Source: Catonia carolina (lineage: Eukaryota; Arthropoda; Insecta; Hemiptera; Achilidae). From it: 64,000 bases of DNA. Position numbers and translations under genes: made by a program. The stretch lies in NCBI GenBank assembly GCA_035578175.1, contig JAQMRL010000001.1:51607553-51671552 (forward strand). Reading direction: 5' to 3'. Below the pieces are notes generated by a model. That model was given only the letters and a program-made list of their open reading frames with translations, did not search any database and had not been told where the DNA came from. Numbering within the stretch: position 1 is the stretch's first letter; every line of letters begins with the position of its first letter. Positions 42,330 to 55,621 of this stretch are shown piece by piece.

Positions 42330-45300
42330 TTACAACAAAAAGTGAAAACAAATCCTTCAATGACTGTAATACGAGCCGCTTTAGATAGGAAGTTCATATA
42401 CCAAGCACAGTTGGGGGCTCATTTTACAACCTTCGCCATATTGGAAACCGAAACCATCTTTAATCATTCTTAACTGCATTTAAATTTACACTGAATCTAC
42501 TGGAAAACAATGTTTAGAAGCTGCTGTATCAAATACAATTTTTATACCAGTAAAATTTTTACATAATCTTATTATAACTTAAAGTAAAACACCTACCTTT
42601 CTAAACTTTTTAGGACGACAAAAACAAATATTGCCACGTAACGTTTGAACAGTGGACAACAACTGAACAAAGAGAGCGTAGCGATTAAGATACTAACTGA
42701 AGCTAATAGTTTCCACATATTCCACCAGTGTATGTGCGTTGTACACAGAAATATTGAGAGGGCTCATATTACCATCTTTCCCATTATTTCTCACCGATCT
42801 GTCATGTATACAGACAAAAAATCTAAAAAAATTAAAAACGGGATTAGAAGTAATGCATTTGGGTTGAAAATTTAAGACAAAAAAACTAAGTGCAACTTCT
42901 GAGAAAAAAGAAAAAAACCATTTTTGAGAGAATGATGAATTGGTAAAACCAATATTCCCAAAAGAATAAAAAGTCTTGAGTTATTTTTGAATAATCTGCA
43001 TAAGATTGAATCTTGAAACAACATCGTTTTTGGAAATTTTGTAACGTTTCCGGTTCTAAATATAACTCCAATGAATATTTTCTGAAAAGTTAGTAATAAT
43101 ATATCCACGGTGATTTATTTAGTCTAATTATTATTGCACGAAACGTACATTATATTTATTTTGTAAACATACCATATTAATATTTTGAATTAAACCACCT
43201 GATTGTATCTAATAATTCTGTAGAGAGATGGGTAAGGTTTGTGATTGAAATGCAATTTCATACACTGCATACGTTTAGTCAGTATGTAGAAAACAACAAC
43301 GACTAAGTAGCAGCAGCAGCAATATGGAAACTATAGAGGAGAGCCAGAGAGAAACAAACGGCTATAGGTTAAGTGGGTGGGAGAGTAGGGTGAGATTGGA
43401 ACCGCAGGCTGTCGCTTCCAAAGCTTGGCTGCCAAGCACACCACCCGCTGTCAACCTGTCAATTAATACAGTTTTAATTGCGTCACTTTTTCATCATGCC
43501 AGAATATGTCTGGCATAGAGAATGACATGTGTCCAGTCATGTCAAACTCGACCGGCTATGATTGTTTCAGAGTCCTGAGTCTACCCACTTTATCATATTC
43601 TATCGAACATTACAGTACTGTACTTTACAGTACATATTACAATACTGTTTTACACAGTACTTGCTTTATCATTCCGTCTGATTGTTTGTTCCAGTTTGAC
43701 ATGATAACGATGACGACAGCTTACATTTTTGACAGCTGAACAGTTCTACTCTTCCACCCCTACGCTCGATTTAACCGACCTAAACCAAACCGTATTCTGA
43801 TAATCATACTCATCCGATTCAGAAAACCATATGCACGCTCTTCGTCAAAATAAAAACAAACCAAAGTACAGGCAGGTTATAAATAAACGAACCGTAGATA
43901 TGTTATGTTGTTTTTCTAAAACAATATTGATGTCTTTCTTGATTTCATTCAAAGTCCAACGCGGCTGACGTTTGCTGTCATTTACGTACAGTTACATGAA
44001 ATATGAAAGGAAACATGCCTCAAACAAGAACTTTGTCATTTATCAAATATATTGAATCGTGTACATTGTCATAGAATTACATCAGATTGATAAAACAGTC
44101 TGACGGATTTTCTAATAAGATATGAAGTAGGCGAGTACCGTGTTTTGTTAGTAAAAAATTATTAAATAAATGAATAAAAATGTCCAAACAATATTTTAAT
44201 AAATATAATTCACAAATAAAAATTGGATCACCATTTTATTTTGTCACCGGAACGTTTAAATATTTCTGCGGAATGTTATTTAATAGATAGGAATAAAATT
44301 TCCTCAATATATTTATCAGTCGTCAACGAAAAACTGAAATTGAAATTGAATTGCTCCTGTTTTAATAAATATTAAAATTTTGCTAGTTCTATTTTATGCC
44401 ACGTTCTTTACCTTCACTTAAAAACTCTGAACTAATAGATTATATTTTCCTTTACTCTTTCCTTTTTAAAAATGTTTGAAAATTATTTACAGGAAAGATA
44501 TCCAAAAAGTAATCTGACCAACGATTTCTGTATTTTATATAAACCTTCTAAAAATCTGAGAGATCGTATTATTTTTTAAGAAATAGACTTTACTTTCTTT
44601 TTCTTATAATATGATGTTCAGTTATTATCAGATTGTATGCCTCCTCCAGTTGTCAAGTTGAGTAGGTGTCTCCTTCCAGCTATGATTTACGCTGATGTCA
44701 AAAAATTCTTATTTCAATTATTGATTGGTATTTTTTGTACATGTACAGATTGTGGTTTCAACGTGTGAGGTTGTGTGAGAAATAAAACGCTTTATATTTA
44801 GTTTGCTTTGAATCGCAACGAGTGGGAGATTGCTAGAAAAAATAAAGCAAAAGTATCTATGAAATTGGTGATTGTCAGTTATGGATATTGTACAGTTAAC
44901 AAATAAAGACTAAAAAGAAAATACAAAAACCAATGATGAATTCAAGATACTAGTAGATTCCTATACCAAAAAGCTGCAGAAATATTCATAAACTAATTAT
45001 GAAAAGTGTTATTATAAATAAGAAATTAGTTCTACGGCATTATTATTTATAAGCCTATAAAGACATCAATATTTAAATAAATGAGTTCAATAATTTTTCC
45101 AGATATTAACTAGACTCGAGGAATTTAAAATTAGCGGTTGCTCACAAAAATAAGAAACGTTAAATTGAATTCAATTAGCTGACTTTGACATTTTACAGAC
45201 TTAAATGAATCTATAATAGACAGAACGAAGTTTTCTGAATAAAGAAACAAAAACGTTTTAATGAATATTAGATGAATTTATTTTTTGTTTCGTGAGAATC

Positions 45301-46369
45301 TATGAATGGGGATTGTAATGGCAGATGTAAAGATGGCTGACTGTACTCAAGTGGCTACAAGTTTAACAGTCATTGCCCGTTGTACAATAATATAGTTAGC
45401 TACCGAGTTGTCATAAGTAGAAAAGAAGGTGTGTATTCAAACAGTCGGGACTAAAGCAAAGCTGATTTGTATTGAGTTGGAGTTCTGTAGACAGTTGATC
45501 CTCGTTGCCATTGTGCGGCCCTATTCAATGCAAATAGACTCCTTGTACGGACTAAATGTGGGCTAGTTACCGGCCGTCTCAGAATATCCGACTTCGTGTG
45601 AGGTCTGTTGGTCCATAACAAAAATAATGTACCCTACAATAGTGTTTCAACCATGAACAATAACGAATAAACAGGACGTTTTACATCCGTTGTGCAGCAT
45701 GTACAATGGGACTAACTACATGTAGTGCTACAACGCAACGTCTTTCTATGCATTAATGTGAAATTTCTTTACATTATTAGGAAATTAATTAGGTCTTAGT
45801 AATAATATAACCACTCAAACAGTGCGAAATTTCAACTTTTTAAATGTTTTAAAAACCAAATTCACAGTTATAAGTTTATAAGGCCCAAGTGGAGATTTTT
45901 TATGTGTAGCTGTCAGCTGGTAACAATAAGTTCAACCGATGTTACTCAACTATCAATTAAAACGTTAGTCTTGTTGACGAACTGGGCTGACCCGAAAACC
46001 TGTAAAAATTATACAGAAATTTAGATGTTTTAACTTTGTTCCGCTATTTCTTACAATGTAAAATAGCCCCTTTTAATCGACTCCAACAATGGCTAATTCC
46101 TTTGCTATAACCGACTTTTAATTTAAATTATTACTACACGATTCGTAATATCATTGTGATTTTGAAGATCGTTGAAGTATTACCGGATTGCATTGTACAT
46201 TTGCTACTCGTGCCTCATTTACACAAACGCACTTAAACAATATGGTTCGTCCGGGATCTAGGTATAATAAGTATAAACAGACTTAATTTAAACTTATAAC
46301 AATGAATTATTTAACAATTATTAATTTCAATTAATGGTTGAACTTAGCCTACTACCAAAATATCATTAG
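42330..46369. other. Spacer with no recognised gene
   Basis: ORFs at 42645-42875, 43324-43518 and 43506-43739 have no family resemblance. A CAG run is at 43311-43320. The less AT-rich block 45300-45760 gives no coherent translation. GACTCCTTGTACGG and ACCGGCCGTCTC patches there are unexplained. Confidence 0.4.
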
Positions 46370-46860
46370 ATTAAGTACTTTAATTAAATTTATTACAAAA
46401 CTCACACTCAAACTAAACTTGAATATTATTAAGAAACTGTCTTTAGAAATCAAAACAATTAAGTTAGGCTACCTGTACACAACCACTTGTTGCAATCCAA
46501 ACACAGTATTAACTTTACTTAGAACTGGTTCCGTAACAAAACTATTTCAAACGGGGAGACACACTTTCCATTCTCAATTCAGATATTGACTGACCAACTA
46601 CAAAGGCGCTAACTGTTTTTATACCTGATGTCTGATGGTTTTCCAAACAAATGAGATCTTTCTAACTAACTCTTAGCTATTCTCGAACAAATTAGAAGGG
46701 ATCAAAATAAAAACCAACATTTTTACTACTTTCAATTATGTATACCTATTCAAAACATCTCATTAATTGCAATTCACTATCCTTGTTCAACACATTCCAC
46801 TCTTTACAATACACAATTTCTTACAAACAATCCATTCTCTTAGCCATTTCTAGATTAATC
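46370..46860 (+). repeat. Dispersed repeat (family 3), copy 2
   Basis: Parallel to 26080-26520 over its length, with shared blocks ATTGACTGACC, GCTAACTGTTTTTAT and AAAACATCTCATTAATTGCA. Copies differ by many substitutions and small gaps. Confidence 0.6.
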
Positions 46861-46977
46861 ACAAACTGCTTCTATGTTACATTATGCGTCTAAAAATGTG
46901 ATACATTCCTGGTATATAATAGTTTTGTTTTGATTTGCAGTTTATCATATAGTTGTTTTTTAATTACTAATTGCAGT

Positions 46978-47610
46978 GAAGACTTCAATATGAAAATTTC
47001 AAGTATGAAGTCAAAGGTGATGGCATTCCTGGGCTAACATTACGTTCAAAAATAGTAATCAACAACGTCAGCATGGAGCAGGTGAATAGCTCCAGATATC
47101 TTGGTTGTGACGTGTCCTTTCATCAAGAATGTGGCATACCTTATAAGATAGCTAAATTTAGCAAGATTTGTGGCACTTTCTACCGTGTTTTGAAGGGTAA
47201 CGCCAAAAAAGAAACGGAGATAAAACTCTACAAGACGATGACTTATTCTTATTCTTATTTGCTGACTTATGGAAGTGAGGTATGGATAAAAACAAAAAAT
47301 GATCACTCGCGCATTCAAGCTGGAGAAATGGGACTTTTACGCAGCGTTCAGGGACACGCGGCTGGATTACATAAGAAATAAGGCCATTCGGAGGCAATGT
47401 AAGATCCAATCACTTGCCGATGTGATCAAGCAGTATAGGATGAGATGGACGAATCACCTGCTTCTATGTCTCCAGATCGTCTTCCGCTGCAGGTATGGAA
47501 ATTGAGGCACGATGGAAGAAGAGACTTTGGAAGGCCGAGGAAATGATGGACACCGAAACAGGCTCTAAAAGCCCAGCCCATGATGGATGATGATGATGAT
47601 GATGATGATG
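46978..47610 (+). pseudogene. RTE-like LINE (family 2), copy 3, C-terminal fragment
   Basis: It reads DFNMKISSMKSKVMAFLG, SRYLGCDVSFHQECG, IKLYKTMTYSY and LTYGSEVWIKTKND, then in another frame RDTRLDYIRNKAIRRQ and LADVIKQYRMRWTNHL. The order matches copy 1 from NMKISRKKTKIMAF onward. A frameshift near 47330 and stops are present. It ends with the GCCCAGCCCATGATGG block and a (GAT)n tail at about 47583-47609. Confidence 0.8.
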
Positions 47611-49098
47611 TATAATTTACTTTTTCTATTTATTGTATTGTAATAAATTTAGTTTTAATTTTACTTATCTGTGTAGGTACGGGACAAGGCTGGAAGATGA
47701 AATACAAGGTGAATCTGTTAGCAATGCTGGACGTTGAATTTTACAATGATTTTATGACACACGATTCAACAAAAATACTAATAGTCAGTCATTCATGAAA
47801 TACCTACTAGTAACTCTACTGAGGAATCCCAGTTGAATTTGTTGATGTATTATCTGTCGGATGGTCACAATAGAAAGTTTCTCATCAAATCGGTGCTACT
47901 TAGCAATCAATAGCAATTTTCTACCAGAAATTGGGATTTTAATTTTTGAACATAAAGAAAATGTATCGTAATCGAAACCGGGACTTTCAAGCTTTACAGT
48001 ATACCCCGCTAACACTGCGTTGAGGAAGCTGTCAGTCTATGATTTGTTTTTTTTTAAAGATGTTTTGCTAAAAAAACCATGTTCACAGTAACAGGTTATA
48101 ATATATCAATGTTAATTAGTTTATTTAATCATATTAATTCCATATTGAGTGTTATTTTATAAAATTTCCAGTAGGCCTAAAAGGGTTTTAATGTCCTTTT
48201 GAAAGTACAGTCATATATTTAAAATTTTAAAATAAAAATTACGGTGGTTGTTCATTATTAATGTATTAATACTGTAATGTAATTGGAAATATATACATTC
48301 GTTCATACATTAATCAGAATTATAGCGCAAGCTGTTGACTGAATAAAGCTAAACAGGAAATGAGAACGTACTTTAACTTTTCAAAGATAGCTTGCTAATT
48401 TGTTCACACATAAATTCTAATAATATGTCAATTTATAGCTTCAAGTTTCTCTTCTGAGAGAGAGATAATTAATTTTCCTGTTAATAAATTTTTCCATTAG
48501 CGTTTGTAGTGAACCACAAACGCATTTCTTTAAACCAGAACAAACTTTAAAACTGCATATCCTTATCAAGGCAGTGCTATTTCCAGTATGTAAGTACGTG
48601 ATAAAAGTGTAAACGCAGTTTTATTTCTCCTATTTAATAATTTTCTGAGCATGAGTTAACTATGAGGAGATTGATTTCCTACGTCAACCGGAAACACAGC
48701 CTGTTATCGCAAATAATAAACATGCTCCATTTCAAAAATAATTCTGTTCGTATTATCGTATTTTCCATGTACGGGCTTACACATTAATAAACAATACACA
48801 GTAAAAAATTTTTATTATTTTTTTTAAATTGTTTATTGTAAAATATACTGCATTGTGTTCTTTCCTTGTGAGCTATAAAGACAAGAACAGCAGGGTAAAA
48901 CTAAACATAATATTGTTTTATATCTTAAAATAGATATTGATTAAATGTAATGAGGTATATATAAAACTATAAGAGGGAAAAATTTATTGTGGACAAAGAA
49001 AATTTAAAGTTAAAATGAACACTTAAATTTGTTAATTACAGTTAATTAGGAATTCTTTAAAATAACGGAATGGTATTGTAGTGTAAATTATAATTACA
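47611..49098. other. AT-rich spacer
   Basis: No features supported. Confidence 0.5.
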
Positions 49099-49497
49099 GG
49101 CCATAACAGGCAGGTGGAGGGTTAAATTAATTGCACTCGGATCTGCTAGTTCCAGGGCTACAAAAATCGTTCTGTTTCTTATTACATCTTCAGCCAATTA
49201 TAAGACCGAACTATTTAAGAACAGAAGAGGTAGAGTTGTAGAAGACATTAGTCAGAGTAAGGTATCTCATCTGAAAGTAATGAATTTCTTTATACAGCCA
49301 GACCCTGTGGAGAATGAAGTGAAGGTATCATTTGCAGAGTGGAAAGTAGGTGGTTATCGCTGAATCTGGCGTGATGATAAGCATACTCTTTTAACTCATT
49401 GAGGACGGCAATGTTAAACCACCTCACTCCTCGTTATACTAAAAAAAGACTCTAGAGATTCAAACCAGCCTTTCGGCTGTTGACCTAAACAACAACA
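49099..49497 (+). repeat. SINE-like repeat, copy D
   Basis: Starts GGCCATAACAGGCAGGTGGA and ends GGCTGTTGACCTAAACAACA. Internal landmarks as in copy A, with several small differences. Confidence 0.7.
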
Positions 49498-51042
49498 GTG
49501 TAATCACAATATACAAATTCTAAAGTCCTTTTTGACACGTTCATCAGAAATTTTATAACTTTCTGATTACCTGAAAGGCTGAAATTCACTAAATTTGTTC
49601 CTTAGGGGTTGAACAGATGAAGTAACATGTTTTTATTTCGATTATTTATGCTTAAGGGAGTAAACGATTTATTTCTGTATCTTTAAAAAGAATATTAATT
49701 CTGAAAACTGGCATTAACGATGTTAAGGGAAGTAAGAAGTTTAAAAAATATCTTTTATTATTTCGAACTTCTCTAATCTCTCGGTTATGTTCTTATTTAA
49801 GTTACAAGCCTCCAACCAGTAAAATGTACATGCCTATTCTAATTAATAGTAAATTTAATTCACCCATTGATGTTTACAAATTCATTTATTAAATAACTCC
49901 TCTCAGGCTAGCAATAAACTGTCCGAAGTGCTGGCGCAATCTATGCTAGTCTGTTCATAAATAATTCCCCAAGCATTTGTTCCACTACTGCACAAGACAA
50001 GGCATAATTTATTATTTTCTTAGAACCGATTTAAATTAAATAAGAGGAATTATTTATCTAAAATTCTTTATAAAATTGTACGCTATTATGAACCCAAACA
50101 TGCGTGGAATAATGTGAACTGATTAGGGTAGAAATCTAGTGAGCGTAATTAAAACAGTACACATAGCGTAGGCAGGCATATATAAAACAATACCTTAAAT
50201 ACCACACATGTCATTGAACCTGACAAGTGAGTGCTGTGAAAACATAACAAGGAGTTTCAACTTCCCATTCAACCTGCTGCTGCTGTTGTTGTTAGAGCAC
50301 TGACAGACAGGAGCCTGTGATAAGGGTAAAACAAAAACAGCTCTTGACAGAAACAAAATGGGCCTGAGTGTCATTTTAAGGTGAGAAGACAGCAGCCTCA
50401 AGGTGTACCTGTACTATTGTGCTGGTAATAACCACTGAGTCTTGGCAGGTCCTTTTGTTGCTTTGTACTGAACACTCCTTACCGACAATCTCCTTCAATC
50501 CTTCTTTACGCTCCTTTTATATTCTCCCTCTTACAACTACCGTCTTTGAATTCCGTCGAGGACGTGAGGACAATTGCTTCTTTATTTAAGAACAAAATCC
50601 ATCCAACTAAGCATACTTATTTATCAACTGCACTTTCCTTTTCATTAACATCCCCTCTGTGAGCGTTAATTATTAATTATGTTCTCAAATGGGGATAACT
50701 TAATATAAAAAAATAAAGTAGCTTATTGTCAGTATCTCATTGTTGTAAATATTCCAAACACCTAACACAATATTTATGATTTGCTTCAGCAAAAAGTGAA
50801 ATTTATTATATCTAACAAAAAAAAAGAAGTACAGTTATACCCACGTAAAAGTTAGTGTTCTTGAAACACGATAAATTAGGAAAAACCAAAAAACAAAAAA
50901 AGTTACAGAACTTAATTTCAGTTAGGTCAAACAATCATACCTAGTAAACTGTTAAAAACATGTACGTACTCTAGTGAAACAAGTTGGTTACCTCTCATTC
51001 ATAATGGGTAAAATTGTGATAACGGATTGTTGGTAGTATTAT
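49498..51042. other. Spacer without recognised genes
   Basis: The 50195-50401 minus-strand ORF shows no family features. The region around 50270-50290 has CTGCTGCTGTTGTTG simple sequence. Confidence 0.45.
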
Positions 51043-51452
51043 GTTGTTTAGGTCATCAGCCGAAAAGCTGGTTTGAACCTGTAGAGGTTTTACTAAGTAA
51101 AACGAGGAGTGAGGTGGTTTATGGTTTACAAGTGCCTTCCTCACTGAGTGGAAAAGTACGCTTACCAGCATGCCGGGCCCTCTGAAAAGCACACATTTTC
51201 CACCACATTTTCCACTCTGCAAATGACACCTTCACTTCATTCACCACAGGGTCTGGCTGTATAATGAAGTTCATTACGTTCAGAGGAGATAACTCTGATT
51301 AGTCTCTTTTACACCACTACCTCTTCTGTTCTAAAAAATGATTTAGTCATTTAATTGGCTGACTATGTGATAAGAAATAGAACTATTTATTTTAGCCCTG
51401 CAAAGAAAAGATTCAGTGTAAATAATTTGGCACTCCACCTGTCTGTTATGGG
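51043..51452 (-). repeat. SINE-like repeat, copy E
   Basis: Inverted copy: the plus strand begins GTTGTTTAGGTCATCAGCCG and ends CTCCACCTGTCTGTTATGGG. The minus strand contains the same landmarks as the four direct copies. Confidence 0.7.
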
Positions 51453-52659
51453 CAGGGTAGTATTATACAACGTTTAACATTATAAGCAAATCGAATAATG
51501 AAGTTGGTAACCACGAAGTAATATTTCTGGGTAACAACAAATTCATATTACGTGTGTAACAAATTGCATTTAATGTTTGAACCGTAAAATGTTCTTAATA
51601 GGGATGATTTTATTTTGTTCCTTCAGGAATAATCCAGAACATAACTTTTTGTTTTCCATAATGTAACGTAATTTCCCGTTCCCTTTCCCAATTATTAACT
51701 TATCACATGTACAAATAGTTTCTTCACGTGAATAAACCTAGGTGACCACCCAACTAAGTCAATTTATCAATTTCCTCACTGTATTTCCTCTGTTGATGAT
51801 GGACTATTTCAAAAAAGTATCTTGATACAGTGAATTTTCGTTCTCAATGCTACTTTGTAAACACATATCCGGTTAATTCCACACTTAATGCAACTAGCTT
51901 CTGTGCTAGGGGTTCCGAGTTTGATTTACAAATAGATTTAATGTTTTTGTCATCACTAACTAATTTTTTAATCTGTCAACCTTTATCGTCTGTATTAGCT
52001 TCAATGAGCAAAACAGTCGGACACAAAACAAAAAATTGAGTGATTTATTATTTTTTTTTGTTTCTTTATAATTCCTATTACTGTTTTGAATTAGTGCATT
52101 TTGTCAATTATTATTTTGTTTAATCCGAACTCATTCATTCTAACCATGCGTCCAAATAATTCACCTGTTGAATCTTATTAGCTTTTTGGTGATCGTTACG
52201 TTTATTTGAGTCTTCTGAAATATTTCGTCATTAAATTTTTTGTTTGAAATCATTTCATATTGCTTTCTTATGTATTTTGTTACAGATGAACAGATGTTTC
52301 TTATGTATTTTGTTACAGATGAAAAAAATTATATTCATACCGTTTATTTGAACTGTCAAATAATACGAAAATTATTAGGACAAATTCTTCTAAAAATATT
52401 ATAAGGAAGACAAAAAAAAGTGTCATTACAAACCACTAAATTGCTTTCTTCGGTGCTTTAATAATACCGAATTTCTTCATTTTAGTAATGCGCATATTGT
52501 TGTTACTGTTAGGCTAACAGGCTAAAGTTTAAACTGAACCACTTTTCGTATTGCGCAGTAAAAACGGTGACTAAAATGGTTTACCTTTGCTTGTATCACA
52601 TGACTGAACAGTGTGAATTCAAACCATTACTAAAATATTATAGAATACAAACTAAAATA
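51453..52659. other. AT-rich spacer with a short tandem duplication
   Basis: TTCTTATGTATTTTGTTACA plus GATGA occurs twice, at 52265-52289 and 52298-52322 (33-bp period). Nothing else recognised. Confidence 0.6.
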
Positions 52660-52800
52660 TTGTAACATTATTCTAGAAATTGTTGGTGGAATAGATTGTT
52701 TATTGTAAAAATTATGGGCTGTATGGGGTAGAGTGTGTTGAACAAGGATAGTGAGTAAGTGACTGAATGAAATGTTTTGACTGGGCTTCTTGTAAAAAAG
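52660..52800 (-). repeat. Dispersed repeat (family 3), copy 3, partial
   Basis: On the minus strand: AAAACATTTCATTCAGTCAC, ACTATCCTTGTTCAACACAC, AACAATCTATTCCACCAACA and TTTCTAGAATAATGTTAC. This matches the 3' third of the copies at 26 and 46 kb. Confidence 0.65.
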
Positions 52801-53532
52801 TTAGTGGGTCTTTGTTATGGCTGTTACTGATCATCTACTATGTTTTGGATTTTTCTGAAAACGCTTAGAATGGGTGTCCCATTGTGTTGTATTTTATAAA
52901 AATCTATTCCTTTCAAGAAATGACAACCGCCAGAGTTATTTAAAGGCGGTAGTCCTTTATAGTTGAGTTCAGTTGAAGTTGCGATTCGATTATGAATGAG
53001 TGAGTGCCATTAATAAGCGTTTGTTATGCCTGTTAACAAGTACGTTAGAAAAAGGTCGTGGTAGCGTAATTGGGCGTAGGTAAAGGCTATTAGTATTAAA
53101 TCGTAAAATCACTGTAGTCTATTGTTTGTTAAGTTAGTTTAATTTTTTAATTAAATTAATTTACGTGAAGTAATCTAATTGTATCTGTAATTAAGCCAAT
53201 GTTAATAATTGTAATTATTAATTGTGTTAATGATAGTAATAAGTTTGAGGAAATTTGTTTATTATACCCAGATTCTGAAGAACGTAGGCTTTTAGATGTT
53301 CAATATCTTCTCTTTTCCCTGCGCAAATCCCTCCTTCAGTTCATTCACTTCAGCTAGTTGTCTATAGACTACTAGTTGTACGGATAGGTCAAGCTGTTTG
53401 ATGAAATTCACCACTTTTCGAGAAGATAATTCTGATCACGTTTATGAGTAAGGTTTACTGAGTAACCTTACACATATTCTCAATCGCTTATTTCACTTTA
53501 CGTGAAAGTAGAGCTAGTACTATGTTTTAAAG
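52801..53532. other. Spacer
   Basis: No coding or repeat feature supported. Confidence 0.45.
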
Positions 53533-54042
53533 CACTGTTTCCCAAACTGTGTGCTGCGGGATCCAAAATAAAAAATAAACACATTGCTGCCTTTTTCAAC
53601 ATCCTATATTTGTGAGGCAAATTTTTCGGTAATTAACAGAATAAAACGAAGAATAGGTCTCAATGAGTAGAGCTCAACCTGAGATTGGCCTTATCAGTTG
53701 TACATCAACGAAAACTGAAGATAGAGTACTTTCAAAACATCAATTCTGTGTGTCATATTAAACATTTAAGAAAAAAGTAATAATATAGACAGAAGCAAAA
53801 GACTATCTTGTTTATATTGTATTTAATTTTTTTTTAATAAAACCTAAATTTAATATCCTAACTTTAGAATGTTACAGTTTTAGTTTTTCTAATAAAATTA
53901 TATTGGTTACTGCGAGAATGTGTCTTATTAGGCAAAATAAATAACGCTTCACGTCATAAACTCATAAAATAATAGGTGTGCCACGGCTGCTGGCGATTTT
54001 TTTTATAGTGTGCCGTGGGCTAAAAAACTTCGGGAATCAGTG
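53533..54042. mobile_element. Non-autonomous hAT-type element (MITE)
   Basis: The left end CACTGTTTCCCAAACTGTG and the right end (reverse-complemented CACTGATTCCCGAAGTTTT) are inverted repeats of the CAGTGTTTCCCAAAC type common to hAT/Charlie elements. Candidate 8-bp duplications TTTTAAAG (53525-53532) and TTTCATAG (54043-54050) agree at 6 of 8 bases, as expected for an old insertion. There is no transposase coding, and 510 bp fits a deletion derivative mobilised in trans. Confidence 0.65.
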
Positions 54043-54165
54043 TTTCATAGCCTTAGAATCTTCAAGACCAGTACAATTAGTTCAAAACTGTACTTGCATG
54101 TGATTGTATTGGTATTAGGATTGATAGAGGGGATCACTAATAATACGAGTAGTTCTATAATAGTT

Positions 54166-54213
<48 letters not shown>

Positions 54214-54247
54214 CAGTAGCAGTAGCAGTAGCAGTAGCAGTAGCAGT

Positions 54248-54294
<47 letters not shown>

Positions 54295-54450
54295 TAGCAG
54301 GAGTAGCAGTAGTAGTAGTAGTAGCAAGAGTAGTAGTAGTAGCAGTAGTAGTAGTAGTAGCAGCAGGAGTAGTAGTAGTAGCAGTAGTAGTAGTAGTAGC
54401 AGGAGTAGTAGTAGTAGTAGTAGTAGTAGCAGGAGTAGTAGTAGTAGCAG

Positions 54451-54519
<69 letters not shown>

Positions 54520-54573
54520 CAGGAGTAGTAGTAGTATTAGTAGCAGGAGTAGTAGTAGTAGCAGGAGTAGCAG

Positions 54574-54612
<39 letters not shown>

Positions 54613-54615
54613 CAG

Positions 54616-54654
<39 letters not shown>

Positions 54655-54709
54655 CAGGAGTAGTAGTAGTAGCAGTAGTAGTAGTAGTAGCAGTAGTAGT
54701 AGTAGCAGC

Positions 54710-54771
<62 letters not shown>

Positions 54772-54810
54772 CAGGAGTAGTAGTAGTAGCAGGAGTAGCA
54801 GTAGTAGTAG
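54166..54810. repeat. Long (AGT)n array, left part
   Basis: About 645 bp of AGT units with interspersed AGC and AGG variants. Long poly-Leu, poly-Thr and similar frames here are artefacts of the repeat. The array continues on the far side of the gypsy insertion at 60910-61044. Confidence 0.97.
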
Positions 54811-55316
54811 TGTAATAGGAGACACTTATACACACAAACAATAACGCATACGTACATTCAAATGACAAACTAAATACGCTCACGCATAACATAAACATAC
54901 ACATTCACACACTCAATATAAACAACAGATGATTTACCACCTTCAGATGTGAGCAACGAGAATAATAATAAAAAAAAAAATTTACAAGGAAAATAAAAAG
55001 AACATATTATTTTATGAAATAAAATGGATTGTTAATTCATTCTATTTTAAAACTTTTAAGGAATGAGATGCGATTTACAGTTCTTTAAAATAGAAAAAGT
55101 TTTCGAATCTTAAATAATATTATTGAGAGATAATAAACAATTTTGGAAGATTTGGTGGAACAGATTTTCAAGGATTTTTAACACATTTTTAAAGATTTTA
55201 AAGATTTTAATAATTTTAAGAATTTTATAATGTTTATTAAGAAATTTTAATAAAGAACCTTGAATTTTGAAGAGATTAAAATAATTTGAAAATTTTATTT
55301 ACGAACCTCTGGGACA
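54811..55316 (+). repeat. 5' LTR
   Basis: 506 bp, TG...CA ends. AATAAA at 55249-55254 is a candidate polyadenylation signal. Very A/T-rich, so TATA-like elements are not informative. Confidence 0.95.
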
Positions 55317-55320
55317 AAAA

Positions 55321-55338
55321 TGGTGCCGTGACCAGGAT
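55321..55338 (+). promoter_or_regulatory. Primer-binding site, tRNA-His-like
   Basis: TGGTGCCGTGACCAGGAT starts 4 nt after the LTR. It is complementary to the 3' end of animal tRNA-His (…GTCACGGCA plus CCA) with one mismatch at position 14, judged from recalled tRNA-His sequence. Priming of minus-strand DNA would start here. Confidence 0.65.
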
Positions 55339-55621
55339 ACTTAATGAAAAATTTCAATAAATAAATTCAATAATATAATATTTGGGAAAGAAATTAAAAT
55401 AATAAACAAAAAGGAAGAATCAAAAAAAAAAGAATTCATCAACAAGAAATCATCAAACAAATATAACAAAATTAGTCAAAGGCCAAGAAAGAGACAAAGA
55501 GAAAGATCAAAAATAAAACAACAAATCTTCTAAAATTTATAAAAAACTAAATTATAAACAACTCACATCTGACAGGTATACCGACTCCGACCGGTAAGTC
55601 ATCTGTTTCATATATAAATAA

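Noticed and set aside
43500..43680. Dense short palindromes (TGCCAGAATATGTCTGGCA and ACAGTACTGT types)
   Set aside because: Short, imperfect and not repeated elsewhere in the window; no element ends or RNA fold could be supported.
54115..54904. Open frames of poly-Leu, poly-Thr and poly-Tyr
   Set aside because: They are frames through the (AGT)n array and have no coding meaning.
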